Source of the DNA: Bacteroidales bacterium
Lineage (GTDB): Bacteria > Bacteroidota > Bacteroidia > Bacteroidales > Muribaculaceae
Direction: 5' to 3'
NCBI GenBank assembly: GCA_020859845.1
Contig: JAJBVL010000050.1
Location: 16,070-80,069, forward strand
Length of the DNA stretch: 64,000 nt
Shown: one piece after another, positions 26,860-36,281 of the stretch
Layout: every line of letters begins with the position of its first letter
Position numbering within the stretch: the stretch's first letter is position 1
The notes under the pieces: generated by a model
Told to the model about the DNA's origin: nothing
Seen by the model: the letters and a program-made list of their open reading frames with translations, nothing else
The model's database searches: none
Translations under genes and position numbers: made by a program

Positions 26860-27321
26860 TTATTTGTGGGTAGTGGAGGGGATGATGACGCCGCTAAACT
26901 TCAGCGACTGGCGCTTGCCGCTATTGCTTCGCACCTTCACCTCGCGCGCAAACTCGCCGGAGCGTCCGGTAGGGTCGAAGGTCACTGAGATTTTGCCCTT
27001 CTCACCGGGAGCTACAGGCTCCTTGGGGAAAGAGGGGACTGTGCAACCACATCCGCCGTTGCTCACAGAAATAATAATCAGAGGGGCATCACCAGTGTTG
27101 GTAAACTCATAGTTGGCGGTCACCTTGCCGCCCGATGAAGAAATATTGCCAAAGTCGTGGCTTTGGCTGTCAAACTTCATCTCTGCTTTGCCAGCAGCCA
27201 TCGTAGCGAGGGCCACCATCGTAAGATATAGGATAGCAAGGGAAAGTCTACGTAGGGTTGATGGAGAGACATTGTTGGTGATCGCTGTAGGGATCGCTGT
27301 TGCAAATGTTTTTCTTATCAT
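26860..27321 (-). CDS. Single-domain DUF1573 secreted protein
   Basis: 153 aa. A long N-terminal stretch ends in a hydrophobic segment (LSLAILYLTMVALATMAAG), then one DUF1573 module with SHDFGNISSSGGKVTANYEFTNTGDAPL and the family's CGCTVPSFPKEPVAPGEKG. It is probably exported. It is the first gene of an operon that continues with the larger DUF1573 protein, meaB and the DUF2156 gene. Function unknown. Confidence 0.88.
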   Translation of the reverse strand: MIRKTFATAIPTAITNNVSPSTLRRLSLAILYLTMVALATMAAGKAEMKFDSQSHDFGNISSSGGKVTANYEFTNTGDAPLIIISVSNGGCGCTVPSFPKEPVAPGEKGKISVTFDPTGRSGEFAREVKVRSNSGKRQSLKFSGVIIPSTTHK

Positions 27322-27464
27322 TCTGAATAAAACTTAGGTTTGACCTTTTTGCTTTGCTAAGCAATTAGAGGGCGAAATTACTAAAAATATCAACACGACT
27401 ATCCACTTGGAGGTTTTTAATTATGGTTTTGAGAAGCAAAATTGAAGGGTTGTATCAAATAATG

Positions 27465-27503
27465 CATAATCTATTGCAACCCCGTAGGGGTCCTTCCCAA
27501 TAG
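27465..27503. repeat. Diverged third copy of the 39-bp palindromic repeat
   Basis: Contains CTATTGCAACCCCGTAGGGGTCC and ends CAATAG, matching the 7167/7218 units at most positions around the CAACCCCG core. Confidence 0.6.
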
Positions 27504-27524
27504 CTATAGTAGTTTCAGCTCTCC

Positions 27525-27551
27525 AAAAAAAACGGCGCCTTTGGCGCCGTT
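27525..27551 (-). terminator. Terminator of the lamin-tail protein gene
   Basis: Perfect 9-bp stem AACGGCGCC/GGCGCCGTT with a 3-nt loop, followed on the minus strand by eight T. Confidence 0.9.
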
Positions 27552-27600
27552 GGTAAGGGGGTAAATCATTTTAGCTAATTATAAGCAGAGTGGATCGGCG

Positions 27601-29223
27601 TTAGCGGATCAGCACCTTGGTGGTCTTAGAGCCTTGGCGTAGGATGTAGATGCCAGTAGTTGGTGTGGTGACTCTTACACCCTGGAGATTATAATATATA
27701 GGTGTGGTATCCTCTTCGGTGGGAATGCTGATAGTAGAAATAGCGGTGGAGTCGTCAACAGCCTTGTACATATGGATGGCTAGGTGGTCCTCAGGTTTGT
27801 CGGTGGGGTCGTAGTTGAGGAAGCGAGAGGTGCCATCATCCTTAAGATTAAACTTCAGACTGCCAGCCTCGTCGCCATAGCTAATCTCCACTTCGCCATC
27901 CTCGTTGAAAGAGATGGATGCGCGTGTCCCCTTGCTGGCAGAGTCGCTCTTCTTGTAGTCAAGACACTTAAACTCTTCGCAAGCCAGATAGCGGCTATCG
28001 TTGAGATAATTGTTGGTCTCGCCAAAGAGGATAGCCCATGTGGCGTCGCCATCGTCATTGCCCACGAGGGTACATACTGCCACCTTGCGGGTGTCGACTG
28101 TGATAGTGCCATCGGTGGCTATCTCAATCTCCTCAGCCAACTGATATACGCCTCCGTCTTTAGTAGTGCCCCAGGATGAAGCCATGGCATAGGCGTTGGC
28201 CACGTTGACAAGGATAAATTCCATGCCATCCTCAAGAGCGTTGACATCATCAACCAGCTTAAAGACAGCGGGGATAGCCTCTGGAAGAGTGGGGTCATTT
28301 TCCTCGCCACGGGTAGCATTGGCTACCGATGTCCATGTGCCGGTGATGTCGGGTATGCGAGAATAGCTTCCGCCGACGTAGTGGTTGCCATTGTCGGTCA
28401 AGGCATTTGCCTTGCTAAAGGTGTCGAGCACCGTGCCATCCGCCGAGATGAGACGAATGGTGACGTTTTTGGTGTTGGAGATGCCAGCGCTAAATTCGGA
28501 GCCTTTGGAGCATACTATATATTCCCCAGCTGCTATCTCGCTTCCTTCAGGGTAAGTGTAAAGGATGGTGCTCTCACCGTCCTCATCGATTTTCTCTACT
28601 TGAAGCCCTTCAAGAGCCAGGGTAGCATCGGTGGAGTTGACAATTTCAATCCAGTCTTCAAGTCCATCGGTAGTAGCGTCGTCGCCACACACTTCATTGA
28701 TCACCAAGCCCTCCATTGGGTCGGCCTCGGGTGTCGCTCCGTCGGTAGTCCAAGTGATTTCGATAGCCGTAAATTGACAGGCTTTGCCCTTAACCGCCGT
28801 GGAGGTGAGCGCGATATAGGGCCATTCGCCTTCAATCTCAAGAGTGGCTGTTGATGAGGCTGTGAAGGAGATGGTGCCAAGTTCGGTGCCCGTCACTTCG
28901 CAGTCGCTGGCGGTGTAGGGTTCGGTACTTCCATATACGACCATGTCCTCGTTGCTCTTTGAGCCCCAAGTGACGGCAATTGACTGTACTAAGCCAGGCG
29001 AAACGGAGGTGACGATACTGCTGCCGCCAGCCTTAAACTGTGGACCGCTCCCCTCGTCCTTTACCGTGATAAGATATGTGGCGCCAGAGGAAAGGGTGGC
29101 TTCTTGCTGGACATACGAGTCGGGAAATACTACAGTAGTGGCATCTATTACGTCGGTAACGTTTCCTCCCCATGCTGTAGCAGCTATCAGAGAGGCGAGC
29201 CCAAGAGTAAATATTTGATTCAT
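27601..29223 (-). CDS. Secreted lamin-tail-domain protein with sorting-type C-terminus
   Basis: 540 aa with signal peptide. A beta-rich N-terminal region (about 20-165) is followed by a lamin-tail domain (about 170-290: GLVINEVCGDD...DWIEIVNSTD...LEGLQVEKIDEDG...AGEYIVCSKGSEF). The C-terminus, IYYNLQGVRVTTPTTGIYILRQGSKTTKVLIR, has the pattern of type IX secretion-like C-terminal signals and is shared with the genes at 42382 and 60362. Likely a surface or secreted protein of unknown role. It is transcribed alone from a consensus promoter and ends at a strong terminator. Confidence 0.8.
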   Translation of the reverse strand: MNQIFTLGLASLIAATAWGGNVTDVIDATTVVFPDSYVQQEATLSSGATYLITVKDEGSGPQFKAGGSSIVTSVSPGLVQSIAVTWGSKSNEDMVVYGSTEPYTASDCEVTGTELGTISFTASSTATLEIEGEWPYIALTSTAVKGKACQFTAIEITWTTDGATPEADPMEGLVINEVCGDDATTDGLEDWIEIVNSTDATLALEGLQVEKIDEDGESTILYTYPEGSEIAAGEYIVCSKGSEFSAGISNTKNVTIRLISADGTVLDTFSKANALTDNGNHYVGGSYSRIPDITGTWTSVANATRGEENDPTLPEAIPAVFKLVDDVNALEDGMEFILVNVANAYAMASSWGTTKDGGVYQLAEEIEIATDGTITVDTRKVAVCTLVGNDDGDATWAILFGETNNYLNDSRYLACEEFKCLDYKKSDSASKGTRASISFNEDGEVEISYGDEAGSLKFNLKDDGTSRFLNYDPTDKPEDHLAIHMYKAVDDSTAISTISIPTEEDTTPIYYNLQGVRVTTPTTGIYILRQGSKTTKVLIR

Positions 29224-29277
29224 AAGCGCGATAAGTAAAATGTGATTAAATATTAGAATGAGTGTTGTTTAGCGCAA

Positions 29278-29309
29278 CAAAAGTAGATAAAAGAGATGGT
29301 ACAAGCAAA
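29278..29309 (-). promoter_or_regulatory. Promoter of the lamin-tail protein gene
   Basis: On the minus strand TTTG, 20-nt spacer, TACTTTTG, about 54 nt before the ATG. Confidence 0.65.
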
Positions 29310-29458
29310 CGAAAAAAGACATTCCACCACTTTTCCACCCTTTTGGCTATCATTTTTGCTTTTTATACCTTTTGTAATTGTGATTTATTAGATGAATAAG
29401 ATATGATGTATCCTCTCAGCTACTGGCTGTATTCATGCCAACTACTCGCCCTCGGATG

Positions 29459-30229
29459 TCATAGAGGCCTGGAAGCCTCTACTCCTATCCCAAAGAGGGC
29501 GTAGTCGTAGAGCACGGGGTCGTCGGGGCGCCAGAGGCGCAGTTGCTCTGTGAGTTCCTCCACTGCGCGCCGGTCGTTGGAGCGTCGTTGGAGGAGACCG
29601 AGCTCACGAGCCGTGTTGCCTACATGAACATCCAACGGGATGAACAATTGGGCCGGGGAGAGCAACGACCATACACCAAGGTCAACGATGCCATCGCGAC
29701 GCACGAGCCAGCGAAGCGCCATATTGATGCGCTTCAAGGCCGACGTATCGACCTGCTGAGGCAGGCAGCGACTATCCGTTGCGCCACCATTGGCCTCCGT
29801 AAGCTCTCGGTTGAGGGCCTTGACGAGCTCCCATGCCGGAGCCTCTGAGAGATGAATCTTTTCGTGGCTGGCAAAGTCGTGGAGCGAGCCATGGCGCTGA
29901 TATATGGCGTGGAGGCCGCGCAGATAATAGCGCATATTGGAGGCGAAGAAGGTGCGATGAATGTTCATGTCGGGAAGCTCCTCGTAGCCTTTGTCCATCA
30001 CGTAGGCGTAAGGCTGCTGATCCATCAGTGAGAGCATTTTCTCGCAGTTGGCGCATATCATGGGCCTCCGGCCCCAAGCGATGGTGGCCGACAGGAGAGC
30101 AGTGATTTCTATATCCTGCAAGATAGAAAAGCGCCGGGGAAACTGTACGGGGTCGTGAGCTATAAAAGATGGTGAATTGATGCGTGCTGCTTCCTCATCA
30201 AGAAGGAGCTTTATATCGGGGGTGAGCAT
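29459..30229 (-). CDS. TIGR02757 (DUF2400) family protein
   Basis: 256 aa. Family patterns include DPVQFPRRF, DIEITALLSATIAWGRRPMI, an RYYLRGLHAIYQRHGSL segment and FIPLDVHVGNTARELGLL near the C-terminus. The family is widespread in Bacteroidetes; it is of unknown biochemical function, and parts recall helix-hairpin-helix DNA glycosylases, consistent with its neighbour recO (DNA repair), 42 nt upstream. The gap between the two genes is filled by a 9-bp tandem repeat. Confidence 0.88.
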   Translation of the reverse strand: MLTPDIKLLLDEEAARINSPSFIAHDPVQFPRRFSILQDIEITALLSATIAWGRRPMICANCEKMLSLMDQQPYAYVMDKGYEELPDMNIHRTFFASNMRYYLRGLHAIYQRHGSLHDFASHEKIHLSEAPAWELVKALNRELTEANGGATDSRCLPQQVDTSALKRINMALRWLVRRDGIVDLGVWSLLSPAQLFIPLDVHVGNTARELGLLQRRSNDRRAVEELTEQLRLWRPDDPVLYDYALFGIGVEASRPL

Positions 30230-30238
30230 AGTGGGTGA

Positions 30239-30278
30239 TAGGGCTTATAGGGCTTATAGGGGTTATAGGGCTTATAGG
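30239..30278. repeat. 9-bp tandem repeat (TAGGGCTTA) between recO and the TIGR02757 gene
   Basis: TAGGGCTTA, TAGGGCTTA, TAGGGGTTA, TAGGGCTTA and a partial unit. It starts 9 nt upstream of the TIGR02757 ATG and ends inside the last codons of recO. Confidence 0.9.
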
Positions 30279-30997
30279 ACTCGGAGGATGTCGAGGGAAT
30301 GGAGGGAGGTGAGGGGCGCTACGTGCATAGAATAGAAGGCCAGCATCTGGTCAAGCACTTGGCTGCGGCTCTGAGAAGACAGGCGGAAGTGGTGCATGTT
30401 GGCAAAGGTGATCCTGCCCAAGAGCGCCACAAAGCGCGATTCCTCGGCCGGAAGCCACGAGCTGTGGAGGGGAGGGGTGGACCGAAAAGTGCCATCCACC
30501 ATGTCAAACACTCGGCCGGGACGCCACGATGCTACATCGGGCTCAATGCCTAAAGCACGCCCCAGTCCATAGAGAAAACATATGCAATAGTTGGGAAGCC
30601 GTTGTGGCTCCAACGCGTCGAGCACCAGAATAGAGGACTTGAGATACTCGTAAAGTTGGGCGTCGGGTTGATGGCTGTCGCGCAACACCGATGCCAGTAG
30701 CTCTCCAAGAAAGAGCGCCACTGCCTGCTTCATAGGATGGGAATATACACCGTGGAGAGCCACGCTGGGCTGTAGCTGGCTCATGGGGTGGATGTCGCGC
30801 CCTGGACGCTGGTGGACTACCGCCTCTACCAGCCCCAAGGGCATAAGAAGTGCACGCCGCCTTGCCGCTTCGCGCGTGGCTCCTCCCGCCACCAGCAGCG
30901 AAAGGATGCCACCCTCGAGAGAGTAGGCTGTGAGGATGGATTTGGAATCGGCATACCTCACTTGACGCAAGGCTATGAGATGCATTGAATTATCCAT
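30272..30997 (-). CDS. recO: DNA repair protein RecO
   Basis: 241 aa. N-terminal OB-fold (ALRQVRYADSKSILTAYSLEGGILSLLVAGG) and the helical C-terminal domain (HPMKQAVALFLGELLASVLRD..LYEYLKSSI..LD) match RecO of Bacteroidetes. RecO loads RecA with RecR on SSB-coated DNA. The zinc-finger cysteines found in some RecO proteins are not present. The last three codons (ILRVL region) run into the 9-bp tandem repeat, so repeat length may alter the C-terminus or stop. A TAATTTTG element lies 19 nt upstream. Confidence 0.92.
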   Translation of the reverse strand: MDNSMHLIALRQVRYADSKSILTAYSLEGGILSLLVAGGATREAARRRALLMPLGLVEAVVHQRPGRDIHPMSQLQPSVALHGVYSHPMKQAVALFLGELLASVLRDSHQPDAQLYEYLKSSILVLDALEPQRLPNYCICFLYGLGRALGIEPDVASWRPGRVFDMVDGTFRSTPPLHSSWLPAEESRFVALLGRITFANMHHFRLSSQSRSQVLDQMLAFYSMHVAPLTSLHSLDILRVL

Positions 30998-31016
30998 ACA
31001 AAAAGCTTTCTGACTA

Positions 31017-31024
31017 CAAAATTA
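31017..31024 (-). promoter_or_regulatory. -7 element of recO
   Basis: TAATTTTG on the minus strand, 19 nt before the recO ATG. Confidence 0.45.
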
Positions 31025-31079
31025 CTGACTTACATCAACAATTCTATAGAAAAGTGTCAAATATCTAATTTTTAATTAG

Positions 31080-31087
31080 TAACTTTG
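31080..31087 (+). promoter_or_regulatory. -7 element of pnp
   Basis: TAACTTTG on the plus strand, 38 nt before the pnp ATG at 31126. Confidence 0.5.
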
Positions 31088-31125
31088 CGTGATTTTTATC
31101 AAGATAGAATATTAGACACGTTTTT

Positions 31126-33390
31126 ATGTTACATCCAATCAAGAAAACCATCAGTCTGCCCGACGGTCGTGAGATTACGCTCGAGACAGGCAAGCTGGCT
31201 AAGCAGGCTGATGGAGCGGTAGAGCTGCGCATGGGCAATACTATGCTCCTCGCCACTGTAGTTTCGGCCAAGGAGGCCGGCGAAGGAGTAGACTTTATGC
31301 CTCTCCAAGTAGAATACAAAGAGAAATTTTCGTCGTTTGGACGCTTTCCTGGCGGCTTCTTGAAGCGAGAGGGCCGTGCTTCCGACTACGAAATCCTTAC
31401 AGCACGCCTTGTAGACCGCGTGCTGCGTCCACTTTTCCCCGACAACTATCATGCCGATACCTTTGTCAACATCACACTCTACTCCACCGATGGCGTAGAC
31501 ATCCCCGATGCGCTGGCTGGCCTGGCCGCTTCGGCTGCTTTGGCAGTGAGCGATGTCCCCTTCCATGGGCCTATTTCCGAGGTGAGAGTGGCCCGCATTG
31601 ATGGTCAGTTTGTCATCAACCCCACCTTTGAGCAACTTGAGAAAGCTGACATGGAGCTGATGGTAGGCGCCACAAAGGAAAACATCATGATGGTCGAGGG
31701 AGAAATGAATGAGGTGTCGGAAAGCGACCTGCTGGCCGCTCTCAAGGCAGCTCACGAAGCTATCAAGACGCAGTGTGAAGCTCAGGAAGAGCTGGCACGC
31801 GAGGTGGGAAGCACTGAGAAGCGCGAGTACTGCCACGAAGTCAACGACGAAGAATTGCGCAAGGATGTACGTGAAAAATGCTATGACAAGGCCTATGCAG
31901 TGGCTAAAGCTGGGTGTGCCGACAAGCATTGGCGCGCCGATCAGTTTGATGCCATCTGCAATGAATATATCGAATCCATCCCCGAAGAGGAGCGTGAAGA
32001 GAAGACCCCTCTGGTGAAGCGCTACTATCACGATGTAGAGAAGGACGCTGTGCGCCGTTGCATCCTCGATGAGGGCATACGCCTTGATGGCCGCAAGACC
32101 ACCGAGATACGCCCCATCTGGTGTGAGGTGGACTATCTCCCAGGCCCTCACGGCTCGGCTATCTTCACTCGTGGCGAGACACAGAGCCTCTCCACCGTGA
32201 CTCTCGGCACTAAGCTCGACGAGAAGATTGTCGACGACGTGATTAACCAGGGCCGCGAGCGCTTCCTGCTCCACTACAACTTCCCCCCCTTCTCCACGGG
32301 CGAGGCTAAGCCTGTGCGCAGCGTCGGACGCCGCGAGATAGGCCATGGCAACTTGGCACATCGCGCCCTCAAGCGTATGCTCCCCGACGACTTCCCATAC
32401 GTGTGTCGTATCGTAAGCGACATCTTGGAGAGTAACGGATCATCGTCGATGGCCACCGTCTGCGCTGGCACCTTGGCTCTGCTCGATGCCGGTGTGAAGA
32501 TGAAGAAGCCTGTGAGCGGTATAGCTATGGGCCTGATCACCGACACCGAAAGCCCCAAGTATGCAGTGCTCTCTGATATCCTCGGCGACGAAGACCACCT
32601 GGGAGATATGGACTTCAAGGTGACAGGCACCAAGGATGGTATCACTGCCACACAGATGGACATCAAGTGTGATGGCCTCTCATATGAAATCCTTGAGCGC
32701 GCCCTCAATCAAGCACGCGATGGCCGCTTACACATATTAAATATAATCAACGAGACCATTCCCGAGCCTCGTGCCGACTACAAGCCCAACGTGCCACGCA
32801 TCGTCACGATGCTTATCCCCAAGGAGCTTATTGGTGCTGTGATAGGCCCGGGCGGAAAGGTGATCCAGGGTATCCAGGAAGAGAGTGGCGCCACAGTGTC
32901 GATCGACGAAATCGACGAGGGCGGCTACATCGAGGTGGCAGCAGCCAACAAGGCCTCGATCGACAAGGCTCTGGAGATGATCAACGCCATCGTAGCTCTC
33001 CCCGAAGAGGGCAAGGTGTATACCGGCAAGGTGCGCTCCATCCTCGACTTTGGCGCTTTTGTAGAGTTTATGCCCAACCGCGACGGCCTGCTCCACATCT
33101 CGGAGATCTCTTGGGAGCGTCTTGACAACATGGAGGCGTCGGGCCTCAAAGAAGGCGACACTGTAGAGGTGAAGCTTATCGAGATCGACAAGAAGACCGG
33201 CAAGTATCGCTTGTCGATGCGTGCCCTCCAGCCCAAGCCCGAAGGCTATGTGGAGCGTCCTGCCCGTCCTCCACGCCAGCAAGGCGAGCGTGGCCCACGT
33301 CCACAGCGTCAAGGCGGCGACCGCGGACCGCGTCGTGAAGGCTCTGGAGGCAACAACAATGGCGGCGGTCAGCGTCCTCCAAAACACTGA
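31126..33390 (+). CDS. pnp: Polyribonucleotide nucleotidyltransferase (PNPase)
   Basis: 754 aa. Two RNase PH domains (first with [25 protein letters not shown] and [20 protein letters not shown], second with [30 protein letters not shown]), a KH domain ([22 protein letters not shown]) and an S1 domain ([28 protein letters not shown]). The C-terminus is a low-complexity Arg/Gly/Pro/Gln tail ([18 protein letters not shown]), probably an RNA-binding or RhlB/degradosome-like interaction region. It degrades RNA 3' to 5' with phosphate. Monocistronic with its own promoter and terminator. Confidence 0.98.
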   Translation: MLHPIKKTISLPDGREITLETGKLAKQADGAVELRMGNTMLLATVVSAKEAGEGVDFMPLQVEYKEKFSSFGRFPGGFLKREGRASDYEILTARLVDRVLRPLFPDNYHADTFVNITLYSTDGVDIPDALAGLAASAALAVSDVPFHGPISEVRVARIDGQFVINPTFEQLEKADMELMVGATKENIMMVEGEMNEVSESDLLAALKAAHEAIKTQCEAQEELAREVGSTEKREYCHEVNDEELRKDVREKCYDKAYAVAKAGCADKHWRADQFDAICNEYIESIPEEEREEKTPLVKRYYHDVEKDAVRRCILDEGIRLDGRKTTEIRPIWCEVDYLPGPHGSAIFTRGETQSLSTVTLGTKLDEKIVDDVINQGRERFLLHYNFPPFSTGEAKPVRSVGRREIGHGNLAHRALKRMLPDDFPYVCRIVSDILESNGSSSMATVCAGTLALLDAGVKMKKPVSGIAMGLITDTESPKYAVLSDILGDEDHLGDMDFKVTGTKDGITATQMDIKCDGLSYEILERALNQARDGRLHILNIINETIPEPRADYKPNVPRIVTMLIPKELIGAVIGPGGKVIQGIQEESGATVSIDEIDEGGYIEVAAANKASIDKALEMINAIVALPEEGKVYTGKVRSILDFGAFVEFMPNRDGLLHISEISWERLDNMEASGLKEGDTVEVKLIEIDKKTGKYRLSMRALQPKPEGYVERPARPPRQQGERGPRPQRQGGDRGPRREGSGGNNNGGGQRPPKH

Positions 33391-33415
33391 TCTTAACATC
33401 TAAGATACAAGCAAA

Positions 33416-33460
33416 GACGAGCCCTGCTCTTATCGATGAGAGCAGGGCTCGTCTTTTTTT
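33416..33460 (+). terminator. Terminator of pnp
   Basis: Perfect 15-bp stem GACGAGCCCTGCTCT/AGAGCAGGGCTCGTC, 8-nt loop, seven T. I see no feature in the following 33461-33678. Confidence 0.95.
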
Positions 33461-33678
33461 GTGGGAAGGTGACGACCCAGAAGAGATGTGATGCTGAGCC
33501 GAAAGCTACCAGCAAAAGGGACGTACCACATACTGCCTACGCCTATGGGGTGAGGTGGTTGTATTATAAATAACTGTGCTACAACTATATAAAACGCAGC
33601 CGTAAGACTATGGCCGACCAGGTCCCTGCATGTGTCATATAGTGTGTAGAAGGAGAAGAGTGAAGCGCCTCTGCGCTA

Positions 33679-33891
33679 TCAGATGTCTAGGCGGTCAGTG
33701 TAGATGTCAAAGAAGTTTCTCTTTAAGACATTGCTGATCTTGAGGAGCAACTCGGAGTCGATGCTGTCGCGGTGAAAAATCTTGTAGACGTTGGTGCGGT
33801 TGCATTGCAGCTTGGTAGCGAGCCACACCACCGAACGGTCTTGACTTCTCAGCTCCTCTTCAATCAGTTTTCCAATACATATTTGACTCAT
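33679..33891 (-). CDS. Small helix-turn-helix DNA-binding protein
   Basis: 70 aa from the ATG at 33891 (MSQICIGKLIEEELRSQDRS); the longer ORF-track start is unsupported. The segment SVVWLATKLQCNRTNVYKIFHRDSIDSELLLKISNVLKRNFF is an XRE-like helix-turn-helix with the recognition helix CNRTNVYKIF. Small proteins of this type are common in Bacteroidales and are presumed regulators. The best promoter is about 345 nt upstream (34240-34269), so the mRNA would have a long leader. Confidence 0.75.
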   Translation of the reverse strand: MSQICIGKLIEEELRSQDRSVVWLATKLQCNRTNVYKIFHRDSIDSELLLKISNVLKRNFFDIYTDRLDI

Positions 33892-34153
33892 AACAATAAA
33901 AAATAAAGGGCGAAACCGATTCCTGCTTATTTCCTGCCTGAGGCACCGCCAAGCGCCTTGTCCTCTAAAATAAGCAAGTATGCGGCCGCCCTTTATCGTC
34001 AAAAGGGGGGTGGCTAACTGCTATTCCCAGGGACAGTGTGGATTGGCGGTTTCCAGACGAAGGGAATAAGAGCTTTAGCTCAAAAATCTTCATATGGTAT
34101 GTAATTCTTCCGATTGATGGGAATCTCTATTCCGCCGGAAATTTAAGGATGGA

Positions 34154-34231
34154 TTAAACAAGAGTGTAATTGTGTAGAATGATAGACAAAACGAAAATAT
34201 CGCACTTGGCGAAATCTCCCTGTCGCTTCAT
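34154..34231 (-). CDS. Possible 25-codon leader ORF upstream of the HTH gene
   Basis: MKRQGDFAKCDIFVLSIILH... on the minus strand, starting just after the promoter at 34240-34269. It may be chance; I list it because it is the first ATG of the predicted leader. Confidence 0.2.
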   Translation of the reverse strand: MKRQGDFAKCDIFVLSIILHNYTLV

Positions 34232-34239
34232 GTCTGCTA

Positions 34240-34269
34240 CAAAGGTAACTCGAAAAATTGAATATTCAA
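34240..34269 (-). promoter_or_regulatory. Promoter directed toward the HTH gene, with overlapping palindrome
   Basis: On the minus strand TTG, 19-nt spacer, TACCTTTG. The perfect 14-bp palindrome ATTGAATATTCAAT (34257-34270) covers the -33 element and could be an operator. The rest of 33892-34472 shows no gene apart from the possible small ORF and the dyad at 34319-34354. Confidence 0.55.
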
Positions 34270-34318
34270 TGACTTTTTCCAACTTTTTTTACAAAAAATT
34301 CACAGAAAATGCAGAATG

Positions 34319-34354
34319 TCACAATTTGGCAACGTTTTGATTGCCAATCCGTGA
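34319..34354. promoter_or_regulatory. 36-bp dyad symmetry upstream of pckA
   Basis: TCAC-N3-TTGGCAA-N8-TTGCCAA-N3-GTGA, symmetric over 36 bp, about 120 bp upstream of the pckA -33 element. It could be an operator for a dimeric regulator or an RNA hairpin. No T-run follows. Confidence 0.5.
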
Positions 34355-34472
34355 CGATTTACCATCTTTAACTTAGCCTTTACAACAAGCAAGGTTGCGA
34401 AATTGTTCTGTATATACGACAAAAAAGGGCCAAAAGTGAAAAATAACTAATAGAGAAAAATTTCCTTATTAG

Positions 34473-34506
34473 TTTGTGCTTAGATAGCAGAATTTTATTA
34501 CCTTTG
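34473..34506 (+). promoter_or_regulatory. Promoter of pckA
   Basis: TTTG (34473), 22-nt spacer, TACCTTTG (34499-34506). It lies downstream of the ORF-track start at 34474 and so decides for the internal start at 34606. Confidence 0.75.
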
Positions 34507-34605
34507 CAGTCGGAGAGCAAGATGCGGATTCCCCGCCTTTGCTCGTCAACTAATCAGACTAGACTACACAACATTAACCACTTATATTTCAAGCAGTTTA
34601 ACAAA

Positions 34606-36216
34606 ATGAGTACGATTGACTTATCACAGTACGGCATCACTGGCTCAAAGGTGATCCACAACCCCAGTTTTGACCAGCTCTTTATCGACGAGACCAAGCC
34701 CGGTCTTGAGGGCTTTGAAAAAGGTCAGCAGACAGAGCTCGGGGCTGTCAATGTGATGACCGGCGTTTACACCGGCCGTTCGCCTAAGGACAAATTCTTT
34801 GTGATGGACGACACCTCGCGCGACACCATCTGGTGGACCAGCGACGAGTACAAGAACGACAACAAGCCTATCAGCGAGAAGACTTGGGACGTCCTCAAGG
34901 GCATCGCTGACAAGGAACTTTCGGATAAGACTCTCTACGTAGTTGACGCTTTCTGCGGCACCAACCCCGACACCCGTCTGGCAGTGCGCTTCATCATGGA
35001 GGTGGCATGGCAAGCCCACTTTGTCACCAACATGTTTATCCGTCCTACGGAGGAAGAACTCAAGAACTTCAAGCCCGACTTCGTATCGCTCAACGCCTCC
35101 AAGGCAAAGGTTGAGAACTGGAAGGAACTGGGCCTCAATAGCGAGACCTGCGTGGCCTTCAACCTCACCGAGCGCATGCAGCTCATCATCAACACCTGGT
35201 ATGGTGGCGAGATGAAGAAAGGCCTCTTCTCAATCATGAACTACTACCTGCCTCTGCGTGGCATCGCTTCGATGCACTGCTCGGCCAACACCGACATGAA
35301 GGGCGAGAACACCGCTATCTTCTTCGGCCTCTCTGGCACAGGTAAGACCACGCTGTCCACCGACCCCAAGCGTCTGCTGATTGGCGACGACGAGCACGGC
35401 TGGGACGACAATGGCGTGTTTAACTTTGAGGGCGGCTGCTATGCCAAGGTGATCAACCTCGACAAGGAGAGCGAGCCCGACATCTACAATGCCATCAAGC
35501 GCGACGCCCTTCTGGAGAATGTCACCGTAGACAAGGACGGCAAGATCGACTTCACCGACAAGAGCGTTACCGAGAACACCCGTGTAAGCTATCCTATCAA
35601 TCATATCAAGAACGTAGTGCTCAACCTCGTAGGCGCAAGCCGTGGCCCTGCCGCCAAGGAAGTAATCTTCCTCTCGGCTGATGCTTTCGGTGTGCTTCCT
35701 CCTGTGTCGATTCTCACCCCTGAGCAGACCAAGTACTACTTCCTCTCTGGCTTCACCAGCAAGCTCGCTGGCACAGAGCGTGGTATTACCGAGCCTACTC
35801 CTACCTTCTCGGCTTGCTTCGGCGCTGCATTCCTTTCGCTCCACCCAACGAAGTATGCAGAAGAGCTCGTTAAGCGCATGGAGAAGAGCGGCGCTAAGGC
35901 TTACCTCGTCAACACTGGCTGGAATGGTACTGGCAAGCGTATCTCTATCCGCGACACCCGTGGCATCATCGATGCTATCCTCGATGGCTCCATCCTCTCG
36001 GCTCCTACCAAGGAAATACCTATCTTTGACTTCACTATTCCTACCGAACTCCCCGGCGTAGATCCTAAGATCCTCGATCCTCGCGACACCTACGCTAACC
36101 CCGAAGAGTGGTACACCAAGGCTAAGAAGCTTGCCGAGATGTTTATCAACAACTTCAAGAAGTTTGAAAACAACGCTGCTGGCAAGGCCCTCGTAGCTGC
36201 TGGTCCTCACCTCTAA
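34606..36216 (+). CDS. pckA: Phosphoenolpyruvate carboxykinase (ATP)
   Basis: 536 aa from the ATG at 34606; the promoter lies inside the ORF-track extension. Motifs: [14 protein letters not shown] (substrate Arg), [11 protein letters not shown] (kinase-1a P-loop), [24 protein letters not shown] (kinase-2 and metal), and [17 protein letters not shown]. It interconverts oxaloacetate plus ATP and PEP plus CO2; in gut Bacteroidales it commonly runs toward CO2 fixation on the succinate route. A 100-nt leader and a 36-bp dyad upstream suggest regulation. Codon use is strongly biased (many GGC/AAG/CTC), consistent with high expression. Confidence 0.98.
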   Translation: MSTIDLSQYGITGSKVIHNPSFDQLFIDETKPGLEGFEKGQQTELGAVNVMTGVYTGRSPKDKFFVMDDTSRDTIWWTSDEYKNDNKPISEKTWDVLKGIADKELSDKTLYVVDAFCGTNPDTRLAVRFIMEVAWQAHFVTNMFIRPTEEELKNFKPDFVSLNASKAKVENWKELGLNSETCVAFNLTERMQLIINTWYGGEMKKGLFSIMNYYLPLRGIASMHCSANTDMKGENTAIFFGLSGTGKTTLSTDPKRLLIGDDEHGWDDNGVFNFEGGCYAKVINLDKESEPDIYNAIKRDALLENVTVDKDGKIDFTDKSVTENTRVSYPINHIKNVVLNLVGASRGPAAKEVIFLSADAFGVLPPVSILTPEQTKYYFLSGFTSKLAGTERGITEPTPTFSACFGAAFLSLHPTKYAEELVKRMEKSGAKAYLVNTGWNGTGKRISIRDTRGIIDAILDGSILSAPTKEIPIFDFTIPTELPGVDPKILDPRDTYANPEEWYTKAKKLAEMFINNFKKFENNAAGKALVAAGPHL

Positions 36217-36243
36217 TAGAAGGTGCATATCCCCATAGATATT

Positions 36244-36281
36244 GCCCCGCGCATGGCCACAACGCCCGCGCGGGGCTTTTT
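36244..36281 (+). terminator. Terminator of pckA
   Basis: GCCCCGCGC ... GCGCGGGGC hairpin followed by five T. Confidence 0.9.

Noticed and set aside
31129-32361. 410-aa ORF antisense to pnp
   Set aside because: It is a codon-bias shadow of a certain gene on the other strand, with low-complexity Cys/His/Leu-rich content and no family resemblance.
34474-34605. N-terminal extension of PckA in the ORF track
   Set aside because: The consensus promoter lies inside it, so it cannot be translated from that promoter.
35230-36228. 332-aa ORF antisense to pckA
   Set aside because: Shadow of the strongly biased pckA coding sequence; no promoter or recognisable domain.
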